Assembly (NCBI GenBank): GCA_026989715.1
Contig: JALSIU010000019.1
Coordinates: 1 to 6,409 of the forward strand
DNA length: 6,409 nt
Direction of reading: 5' to 3'
From: Methylomonas sp.
GTDB taxonomy: Bacteria; Pseudomonadota; Gammaproteobacteria; Methylococcales; Methylomonadaceae
Position numbers and translations under genes: made by a program. Under the pieces are notes generated by a model. That model did not search any database. It saw only the letters and a program-made list of their open reading frames with translations, and was not told where the DNA came from. Within the stretch, counting starts at the first letter, position 1. Every line of letters begins with the position of its first letter. This document shows positions 1-5,490 of this stretch, piece after piece.

Positions 1-670
1 TATGCGAGGCGGCGGTATGATGGGAGGAGGCATGGGTATGATGGGCGGTGGTTTAGGTCAAGGCGATAAATTCGCCATCGCCAGCTTTAAAGTAACCGAA
101 AAAGTCAGTGACTCACCGGCTTTACCTAAAAAATTAGTTCCTTTTCAGCGTTTAAGCCATAAAGATGTCGATAATCGCAACACACCGATTCCTATCGGTA
201 TCTCTATGAAACCAATGCGTCCACAATTAAATGGTAAATCCTTTGCCATGAATCGAGTCTTGGATTTTGAACGAGTTGCTTTAGGCTCAATTAAAAAAAT
301 CAAAATATTTCATGACCATGGCTCCATGAAAATGGACAAAGGTCAAAAAATGGATAATAGCATGCAAATGGGCGGCGGTATGGGCATGATGGGTGGTGGC
401 ATGATGCTTTCTATGGCACACCCTATTCATTTACATGGCCAACAATTTCAAATATTATCCCGAGAAATTGAAGGCATGCGCCAAGAAGAATACAAATCAG
501 TCAGCGAGGGCTTTATTGATACGGGTTGGAAAGATACCGTCCTAGTGATGCCGGGTGAAGAAATTGTTATTGCCAAACCGTTTGAAGACTTTAAGGGCTT
601 ATTTTTATACCATTGCCATAACTTAGAGCATGAAGATTTAGGCATGATGCGCCAATTTTATATCAGCTGA
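1..670 (+). CDS. Multicopper oxidase, CueO-like, C-terminal part (5' end outside window)
   Basis: This is the last cupredoxin domain of a periplasmic multicopper oxidase; the family oxidises substrates such as Cu(I) while reducing O2 to water. Numbering from the first complete codon (position 2), the copper-binding motifs are HPIHLHG (residues 140-146) and HCHNLEHEDLGMM (204-216). Together these supply type 1, 2 and 3 copper ligands, including the Cys and axial Met of T1. GWKDTV (175-180) also matches CueO. Two Met/Gly-rich stretches stand out: residues 1-20, and residues 103-138, which lie just before the HPIHLHG motif and also hold an HDHGSMKMDK segment. Such Met-rich loops in CueO bind Cu(I), so a role in copper oxidation or detoxification is inferred. 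The reading frame is open at the left edge and the Met at position 2 is surely internal, because a whole enzyme has about 500 residues. A terminator follows the stop at once. Laccase-like or PcoA/CopA-type oxidases are alternatives. Confidence 0.9.
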   Translation, partial: MRGGGMMGGGMGMMGGGLGQGDKFAIASFKVTEKVSDSPALPKKLVPFQRLSHKDVDNRNTPIPIGISMKPMRPQLNGKSFAMNRVLDFERVALGSIKKIKIFHDHGSMKMDKGQKMDNSMQMGGGMGMMGGGMMLSMAHPIHLHGQQFQILSREIEGMRQEEYKSVSEGFIDTGWKDTVLVMPGEEIVIAKPFEDFKGLFLYHCHNLEHEDLGMMRQFYIS

Positions 671-685
671 TACGACTTAATCCGT

Positions 686-723
686 AGCACTGCTTACCTT
701 AAAACTAAGCAGTGCTTTTGTTT
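686..723 (+). terminator. Intrinsic terminator after the multicopper oxidase gene
   Basis: An 11-bp perfect stem (AGCACTGCTTA at 686-696 pairing with TAAGCAGTGCT at 706-716) with a 9-nt loop runs into the T-rich tract TTTTGTTT (716-723). It begins 16 bases after the oxidase stop codon, so it most likely ends that transcript and isolates it from the zinc-finger gene. Confidence 0.85.
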
Positions 724-763
724 ATCAGCTTTATTAAAAGCTCACAACTTTAGGCTAAAAAAC

Positions 764-1093
764 ATGCAAAATAAAGTAGAAGTACACCCTGCCTCAGCAC
801 AAGAAGGAGGGGGCTATTGGGTTATCGTTTGCATTAATGTGGGTAGTTACTACAAACATATGCCACAAAGTAAAGTATATTGTCCTGACCAGCAAACGAT
901 GGCATCGGTTGTCAGCGATGCTCTCCATCATAAAATCTGCCCCGAATGTGGCCATATTTTTTCCAAACATGGCTGGGAAGGTATCGAAGCGCACTGGCGT
1001 AGCCATCACGAGGATATACTCAACTATGCCGATGCATGGAAATTAATCAGTACCGATAAATATATTGAAGTAATGCTCGCTTGTGCGGAATAG
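764..1093 (+). CDS. Small C2H2-type zinc-finger protein of unknown function
   Basis: This encodes a 109-residue cytoplasmic protein with no signal peptide or membrane segment; I do not recognise a named family. The clear feature is a single zinc-finger-like motif: CPEC (Cys59, Cys62), then 14 residues, then HWRSHH (His77, His81 or His82). The pattern is C-X2-C-X14-H-X3-H, close to classical C2H2 fingers but with a longer central loop. The tail holds an amphipathic-looking helix (EDILNYADAWKLI). Other Cys lie at 23, 40 and 107. Zinc binding, and perhaps nucleic-acid or protein binding, is inferred from the motif alone. The start ATG has a TAGG (751-754) 9 nt upstream. The stop (1091-1093) lies 2 bases before a candidate start of the rhodanese lipoprotein gene, so the two are probably cotranscribed and perhaps translationally coupled. 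It is a real gene rather than a shadow: the frame is the longest here and the neighbours fit tightly. Confidence 0.72.
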   Translation: MQNKVEVHPASAQEGGGYWVIVCINVGSYYKHMPQSKVYCPDQQTMASVVSDALHHKICPECGHIFSKHGWEGIEAHWRSHHEDILNYADAWKLISTDKYIEVMLACAE

Positions 1094-1095
1094 GA

Positions 1096-1509
1096 ATGCT
1101 TAAAAAAACAATGAATCATAAAATGCTTAAAAATACACTCAAAATTGCCTACTTCCTCACTTTATTTACCCTAACGGCGTGCGGCCTGCAAAAACCGGAC
1201 TACCTGAAAACAATCACGGCTGCTGAACTAAGCACAACGCTACAATCTCAAGATGTTTTTTTGCTTGATGTACATATCCCTCAGCAACAGCACATTAAAG
1301 GTACTGATTTATTCATCCCTTTTAATGCCATTGCAGACTACCAAGCACAATTGCCTCAGGATAAAAGCACTCCTATTTACTTATATTGCCTAGGAGGCCC
1401 TATGGGGGTCAGCGCAGCACGCACACTACATGAATTAGGGTATACCAATCTAATCAATTTGGAAGGTGGCTCAAATGCATGGCGCAGAGCAGGACTTCCC
1501 TTTGAATAA
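1096..1509 (+). CDS. Rhodanese-like lipoprotein
   Basis: This is an exported, lipid-anchored single-domain rhodanese-like protein of 137 residues from ATG 1096. A positively charged N-terminus and a hydrophobic stretch (IAYFLTLFTLTA) end in the lipobox LTAC, so Cys29 would be lipidated. The rhodanese fold follows: LLDVHIPQQQ (about 56-65), GTDLFIPF (69-76), the catalytic loop beginning at Cys98 (YCLGGPMGVSAA) and the C-terminal signature NLEGGSNAWRRAGLP. The loop is unusual: it keeps CxxGxx but has Met where sulfurtransferases usually have Arg, and the usual DVR is DVH. Sulfur transfer is therefore plausible but not assured; a binding or sensor role is an alternative. Start choice is open. 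ATG 1096 has GGAA 5 nt upstream and follows the previous stop by 2 bases; ATG 1111 would put the lipobox Cys at 24, a more typical position; TTG 1081 overlaps the upstream gene and is less likely. Probably an operon with the zinc-finger gene. Confidence 0.85.
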   Translation: MLKKTMNHKMLKNTLKIAYFLTLFTLTACGLQKPDYLKTITAAELSTTLQSQDVFLLDVHIPQQQHIKGTDLFIPFNAIADYQAQLPQDKSTPIYLYCLGGPMGVSAARTLHELGYTNLINLEGGSNAWRRAGLPFE

Positions 1510-1548
1510 CATGACTTAAATTTCCTTGGGGTTGTATGTATTTTTCCC

Positions 1549-3399
1549 TCACTCTTTATTAACCCGTAAACTCACGGCAACCAATTGTTGCCGTTGTTGC
1601 TCATTTAATTGGCTTATATTGTCACAACTGGCTTTATGAATGGCAATACCATGGCCATGCGTAATAAAACCAATCAATTTATCATCAGTATCGGGCTGAC
1701 AGCATTGCGCAAAATGAGTCAGAATATTATTAGTTCCGGCAACGGTGATTTCAAATGTATGTGCCTTGCCTGCAACGGCCGGCTTCGGGGAATTGACTTT
1801 TTTATTAAGCCCCGCAATCACTTTTAATGCATGATTTAACTGCCTCTCATTAATCGTACCCCGCCCCAAAGATACCCATAATTTTTCTGCATCTACGCAA
1901 GCAAAATGCTGTATCAATTGCGCTAAATAGTCACCTTTAATACCCAACCGCTGTACGGATTTCTCTACAAGCTGCTGTCCCATTAAAATATGCTTCTCTC
2001 TTCCCTGTTGATTCAACCAAAGTTTTACCTTTTGAATAGCACGCGGGGTTTGCAAATAGGCTGGCTTGGCATCAATCCAATTAGGATTAGGCGCGATTTC
2101 ATTAACGGTTAAAACCTCAACTTGCTCCCCTGTCTGCAAGGTATAAGTGAGCGGTACAATACGTCCATTCACTTTAGCCCCCCGACAACGATGCCCTAAA
2201 TCGGTATGAATCGCATAAGCAAAATCCAGAGGAGTCGCGCCTTTAATCAAATCGATTAATTTACCCGCCGGCGTGAGTACATACACCCTATCCGAAAATA
2301 ACTCGGTTCGAAAATTGGCCAGTAAGGTTTCACCATCTGTTTCTTCTAATAACTGCCGCAGTGAAGCGATACTTTTTTCAGTTGCCTTATCTTGTTTACT
2401 GCCCTCTTTATAACGCCAGTGCGCCGCAACTCCCAGCTCGGCAAACTCATGCATCTCCTGCGTCCGAATCTGCACCTCTATGCGGTTATTATGCCTATCC
2501 AAAATCACCGTATGCAAAGATTGATAACCGTTATTTTTAGGGTTGGCAATATAATCATCAAACTCTTTAGGAATAAACGTCCAATGCTGGTGCACCATCC
2601 CTAAGACTTCATAGCACTCTGCCGTACTATTCACAATCACTCGTACAGCCAATAAATCATAAAGCTCCTGAATAGGTAATTTTTTACGCTGCATTTTCTG
2701 CCAAATACTATAAATATGCTTCGGCCGTCCCTTAATACCGGCATCAATACGTATTCTTTTTAAGTTAGCGGCCAGTATTTCAATAAAATCAGCAATACAC
2801 TCTTCTCGGTGAATCCGCTTACTTTCCAAATCTTTGGCAATAGCCACATAGCTTTCAGGGTTCAAATAACGAAAAGCATAATCTTCCAATTCCCATTTAA
2901 GTTGCCCAATACCTAATCTATTGGCAATAGGCGCGTACAAATCCAGTGTTTCCTGAGCAATAAAATGCCGTATTTCCGGCTCTTCACGGGCTAGTTTTTT
3001 TAAACGCGCCAAACGATAAGCCAATTTAATTAAAACTGCGCGAATATCATCCGCAAGCGACAAAAGCATACGTCGCAGAATTTCTACTTGCGAAGCCTCA
3101 GCCGCAATCTCTTTTGAATACACATTTAATGCATTAAGCTCGGCAACATTTTGCACAATACTCGCGACAACCGACCCAAATTCAGCTTCAATCGGGTAAG
3201 AAACTAATCGATAATCACTTAAAATAGCCGCTAATAGCGTTGCCGAATCAACGTTTAAGCCCTGTAAATTAACCGCAACCTCAACACCATGCGGACGACC
3301 GGATTCCTGCGCTTCAACATGAGCAAGCAGGTCAATCGCTTTTTGAATGAAAGCCACTTCCTGCGAAGAAAAGCGGCTCAATAAAGCTTGATGCAACAT
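1549..3399 (-). CDS. relA: RelA-type (p)ppGpp synthetase lacking the C-terminal ACT/RRM domain
   Basis: This ribosome-associated enzyme transfers pyrophosphate from ATP to GTP or GDP, making the stringent-response alarmone. Domains in order: a degenerate hydrolase domain (about 20-150), where the metal-binding HD of SpoT is SD (61-62), so hydrolysis should be lost; the synthetase domain (about 160-340) with NRLGIGQLKWELEDYAFRYL, GRPKHIYSIWQKMQ and YQSLHT (292-297); the EXDD motif EFDD (279-282), typical of monofunctional RelA rather than RXKD bifunctional enzymes; TGS (about 369-431), including AYAIHTDLGHRC, which in E. coli contacts the tRNA end; a helical region; and the zinc-finger (RIS) domain with Cys566, Cys567, His588 and Cys592. 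The protein then ends at 616 residues against 744 in E. coli, without the ACT/RRM domain. Only 39 bases separate its stop from the convergent rhodanese gene, so no remnant follows. ATG 3399 is the only in-frame start after an upstream TAA and has no clear Shine-Dalgarno. hemL lies 81 bases upstream, beyond a terminator. Confidence 0.95.
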   Translation of the reverse strand: MLHQALLSRFSSQEVAFIQKAIDLLAHVEAQESGRPHGVEVAVNLQGLNVDSATLLAAILSDYRLVSYPIEAEFGSVVASIVQNVAELNALNVYSKEIAAEASQVEILRRMLLSLADDIRAVLIKLAYRLARLKKLAREEPEIRHFIAQETLDLYAPIANRLGIGQLKWELEDYAFRYLNPESYVAIAKDLESKRIHREECIADFIEILAANLKRIRIDAGIKGRPKHIYSIWQKMQRKKLPIQELYDLLAVRVIVNSTAECYEVLGMVHQHWTFIPKEFDDYIANPKNNGYQSLHTVILDRHNNRIEVQIRTQEMHEFAELGVAAHWRYKEGSKQDKATEKSIASLRQLLEETDGETLLANFRTELFSDRVYVLTPAGKLIDLIKGATPLDFAYAIHTDLGHRCRGAKVNGRIVPLTYTLQTGEQVEVLTVNEIAPNPNWIDAKPAYLQTPRAIQKVKLWLNQQGREKHILMGQQLVEKSVQRLGIKGDYLAQLIQHFACVDAEKLWVSLGRGTINERQLNHALKVIAGLNKKVNSPKPAVAGKAHTFEITVAGTNNILTHFAQCCQPDTDDKLIGFITHGHGIAIHKASCDNISQLNEQQRQQLVAVSLRVNKE

Positions 3400-3432
3400 A
3401 TAGAGTTAAAATTTCTGAATTAGCTTAAAATA

Positions 3433-3468
3433 ATTAGGAGTGAAGACGAGCAACGCATCACTCCTAAT
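3433..3468 (-). terminator. Intrinsic terminator of hemL
   Basis: An 11-bp perfect stem (ATTAGGAGTGA at 3433-3443 with TCACTCCTAAT at 3458-3468) encloses a 14-nt loop. Read on the - strand it is followed by TATTTTAA, a short U-rich run, and it begins 12 bases after the hemL stop. It should limit readthrough from hemL into relA, implying that relA has its own promoter in the remaining short gap or depends on partial readthrough. No convincing -10/-35 pair was seen there. Confidence 0.7.
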
Positions 3469-3480
3469 AAGCCTCAAGCC

Positions 3481-4761
3481 TTATAATTGATTTAAGACGC
3501 GCTCAGCGGCTGCAATGGTTGCCTCAATATCTGCCTCACTGTGCGCAGATGACATAAAACCTGCTTCAAATGCAGACGGAGCTAAATAAACGCCTTCTTT
3601 TAACATGCCATGAAAGAACTGCTTAAACAGTTCTTGGTCACATTGCATCACTTGCGCAAAAGAACTGATATGATCTTCTTGGGTAAAAAACAACCCAAAC
3701 ATGCCGCCCACGGCATTAAAGGACATGCCAATCCCTGCGGCAATCGCTTTTTGCTGAATACCCGTCACTAACTGCTGTGTTTTTGTTGCTAAGTCAGCAT
3801 GAAAATCAGCGGCAGAAAGCAACTCTAAAGTTTTATAACCTGCGGCCATTGCCACCGGATTACCCGACAAAGTTCCCGCCTGATAAACGCCGCCGACCGG
3901 TGCTAAAGCAGACATGATTTTATGGGCACCGCCAAAAGCACCTACCGGCATACCACCGCCAATAATTTTACCCAATGTGGTCAAATCAGGAGTCACGCCA
4001 TAAAGTCCTTGTGCGCAATGTTTATCCACCCGAAAACCGGTCATGACTTCATCGAAAATCAAGACCGCTTCATATTGGTCACACACCGCACGTAAAGTCT
4101 CCAAAAACTCTGCGGCCGGTAAAATACAATTCATATTGCCGGCAACAGGCTCAACAATAATCGCCGCTATTTGCGCCCCCATTTCAGCAAAAGCCTGTTT
4201 GACCGAATTGCTATCATTATAAGTTAAGGTAATGGTATCAGCCGCCACCGCAGCAGGTACCCCCGGAGAACTCGGTACACCTAAAGTCAATGCGCCCGAC
4301 CCAGCTTTGACTAATAACGAATCGGAATGACCATGATAACAACCTTCAAATTTTACAATTTTATTACGACCGGTATAACCGCGTGCCAAACGAATCGCGC
4401 TCATAGTCGCCTCAGTTCCCGAACTGACCATGCGTACCTGCTCAATCGAAGGCACTAATTTGCAGATTTTTTTCGCCATTAAGGTTTCTAACTCAGTCGG
4501 CGCACCAAAACTTAATCCTTTTGCGGCAGTTGCATTGACGACCTCCAGTACATCCGGATGTGCATGCCCAACAATCATAGGCCCCCAAGAGCCAACATAA
4601 TCAATATACTGCTTGCCTTCAGTATCATAAAGATAAGCCCCTTTAGCGTGGTCAATATAAACGGGAGTCCCCCCCACACCGCCAAAAGAACGAACCGGCG
4701 AATTAACACCGCCGGGAATTACATTTTTTGCATCTGAAAACAATTTTGCAGAGTCAGTCAT
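3481..4761 (-). CDS. hemL: Glutamate-1-semialdehyde 2,1-aminomutase
   Basis: This cytoplasmic PLP enzyme converts glutamate-1-semialdehyde to 5-aminolevulinate, the second committed step of the C5 pathway to heme and other tetrapyrroles, acting after HemA. From ATG 4761 the product has 426 residues, the same as E. coli HemL. Visible landmarks (this numbering) are IPGGVNSPVRSFGG near the N-terminus, SSGTEA (114-119) for PLP phosphate, the GCYHGHSD segment (140-147), IFDEV (236-239 region) with the Asp that holds the pyridine nitrogen, and the PLP Schiff-base Lys265 in TTLGKIIGGGMPVGAFGG. The C-terminal LAPSAFEAGFMSSAHSE segment is also typical. ATG 4770 is an alternative that adds three residues, but GGAG (4774-4771) abuts it with no spacing, while it sits 9 nt from ATG 4761; the shorter start also aligns residue for residue with the E. 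coli N-terminus. No key residue is missing. The gene diverges from the Ser-rich lipoprotein gene. Confidence 0.97.
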   Translation of the reverse strand: MTDSAKLFSDAKNVIPGGVNSPVRSFGGVGGTPVYIDHAKGAYLYDTEGKQYIDYVGSWGPMIVGHAHPDVLEVVNATAAKGLSFGAPTELETLMAKKICKLVPSIEQVRMVSSGTEATMSAIRLARGYTGRNKIVKFEGCYHGHSDSLLVKAGSGALTLGVPSSPGVPAAVAADTITLTYNDSNSVKQAFAEMGAQIAAIIVEPVAGNMNCILPAAEFLETLRAVCDQYEAVLIFDEVMTGFRVDKHCAQGLYGVTPDLTTLGKIIGGGMPVGAFGGAHKIMSALAPVGGVYQAGTLSGNPVAMAAGYKTLELLSAADFHADLATKTQQLVTGIQQKAIAAGIGMSFNAVGGMFGLFFTQEDHISSFAQVMQCDQELFKQFFHGMLKEGVYLAPSAFEAGFMSSAHSEADIEATIAAAERVLNQL

Positions 4762-4770
4762 CTCATTCAT

Positions 4771-4774
4771 CTCC
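4771..4774 (-). promoter_or_regulatory. Ribosome binding site that decides the hemL start
   Basis: On the - strand GGAG is followed directly by ATG (4770-4768) and, 9 nt away, by a second in-frame ATG (4761-4759). The usual 5-9 nt Shine-Dalgarno spacing favours the second, which also gives the family-standard N-terminus. Confidence 0.6.
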
Positions 4775-4831
4775 GTGTTAAAAAATCTACGCTATCATTC
4801 TGCCATATTCCTATTGGCTTGGTAATAATAT

Positions 4832-4873
4832 ATTGACGCATAATTGACTTATTTTGCCACAAGAACAGTCAAT
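4832..4873. promoter_or_regulatory. Operator-like repeats between divergent hemL and lipoprotein genes
   Basis: ATTGACT (4843-4849) and AGTCAAT (4867-4873) form a perfect 7-bp inverted repeat with a 17-nt spacer. A third half-site, ATTGAC (4832-4837), lies in direct repeat 11 bp before the left arm, one helical turn away. The position in the middle of a 190-base divergent promoter region suggests a regulator-binding site. The regulator is unknown, and a chance occurrence in AT-rich DNA is possible. The TTGAC half-sites could also serve as -35 elements, although no good -10 lies at the right distance on the + strand. Confidence 0.3.
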
Positions 4874-4875
4874 CA

Positions 4876-4904
4876 TATTGGTTTTATCCAAAAACCTGTA
4901 TAAA
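4876..4904 (+). promoter_or_regulatory. Candidate promoter of the Ser-rich lipoprotein gene
   Basis: TATAAA (4899-4904) is a good -10 hexamer, 47 bases before the ATG. The -35 is weak: TATTGG (4876-4881) at 17 nt or TTGGTT (4878-4883) at 15 nt. The call rests mainly on the -10 and its location. Confidence 0.35.
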
Positions 4905-4951
4905 CTTAGAGCCATTATTATGCTTCCTCTAATATTTTTTTAGGTATAACC

Positions 4952-5386
4952 ATGCAAATTAAAACACAACTCTTTGCCATAACTATTATTGGCTTAACTC
5001 AAGCCTGTTCTTTTTCGGCCAGCTCCGAAAGCTCATCAGAAAGCTCTACCAGTTTCTCCGAATCCGTTGGCTCTATCATCAGTAGCCCTTCCTCATTCTC
5101 ATCTGATAAAAATAAAGCCTATGAAATAAAAATCATGGACTACACGGCCGCCTACCTCACCACAGCCGCCTTTGAACGCGCCGCATTTGTTGCAGGTATT
5201 AGTGAAATTGCCACAGAAAATGGCATCACCAACTGGGAAGATGATGAAACAACCTTGGTTGGTATAGGCCGTGCGTTGAAAAAAGCAAAATTAACAGGCG
5301 GCGTTTATGAAACTTATAAAAAGAGTTTAGCGGACTCTAATGAATTAAGAATGCAAATGATTCAAAAAGGTTATGATGCTCAATAA
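4952..5386 (+). CDS. Small serine-rich lipoprotein of unknown function
   Basis: This is a 144-residue exported protein. The N-terminus MQIKTQLFAITIIGLTQAC is a lipoprotein signal with Cys19 as the likely lipidation site, though Thr rather than Leu at -3 makes the lipobox imperfect. The next 32 residues (20-51) contain 19 Ser, a flexible low-complexity linker partly built from a tandem 12-base unit (GAAAGCTC at 5027-5034 and 5039-5046). A compact domain follows (about 55-144) with DYTAAYLT, ISEIATENGITNWEDDETTLVGIGRALKKA and a C-terminal QKGYDAQ. The layout of Ser-rich linker plus a helical domain of about 90 residues resembles short proteins annotated only as putative lipoproteins in other proteobacteria; that is from memory and no function is known to me. 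A TAGGT (4941-4945) stands 6 nt before the ATG, supporting the start. It diverges from hemL and is followed by a DUF4105-like gene in the same direction. Confidence 0.85.
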   Translation: MQIKTQLFAITIIGLTQACSFSASSESSSESSTSFSESVGSIISSPSSFSSDKNKAYEIKIMDYTAAYLTTAAFERAAFVAGISEIATENGITNWEDDETTLVGIGRALKKAKLTGGVYETYKKSLADSNELRMQMIQKGYDAQ

Positions 5387-5420
5387 AATCACTTGTGCTG
5401 AACGTGTTTTCATCGAACAA

Positions 5421-5441
5421 GGGCTAGTCTCTATCTAGCCC
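5421..5441 (+). other. Hairpin without a T-tract between the lipoprotein and DUF4105 genes
   Basis: GGGCTAG (5421-5427) pairs perfectly with CTAGCCC (5435-5441) around a 7-nt loop. It starts 35 bases after the lipoprotein stop. The downstream sequence (CATCAGTCT) has no T-run, so it is not a standard intrinsic terminator. It may be a degenerate terminator, an mRNA 3'-end stabiliser or a chance hairpin. Confidence 0.4.
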
Positions 5442-5490
5442 CATCAGTCTATGCTCATGCAGGGCACTTCATTTACTAGGTACACAACCC

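Noticed and set aside
448..645. Short - strand frame across the oxidase C-terminus
   Set aside because: Shadow of the copper-motif-containing + strand gene; no family features.
794..1046. Alternative frames on both strands over the zinc-finger gene
   Set aside because: The 764-1093 frame is longest, carries a coherent Cys/His motif and has tight spacing to the next gene; the others show nothing recognisable.
1081..1095. TTG 1081 as the rhodanese lipoprotein start
   Set aside because: It overlaps the zinc-finger gene and lengthens the pre-lipobox region beyond normal; ATG 1096 or 1111 fits better.
1510..1548. Possible frameshifted remnant of the RelA ACT domain
   Set aside because: Only 39 bases separate the relA stop from the convergent rhodanese gene, too few to encode it in any frame; no terminator-grade hairpin is visible there either.
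4762..4770. ATG 4770 as the hemL start
   Set aside because: GGAG would touch the start codon with no spacing; ATG 4761 has proper spacing and the E. coli-like N-terminus and length.
4880..4896. GGTTTT/AAAACC mini-hairpin upstream of the lipoprotein gene
   Set aside because: Six mostly A-T pairs within the promoter spacer; too weak to call a regulatory structure.
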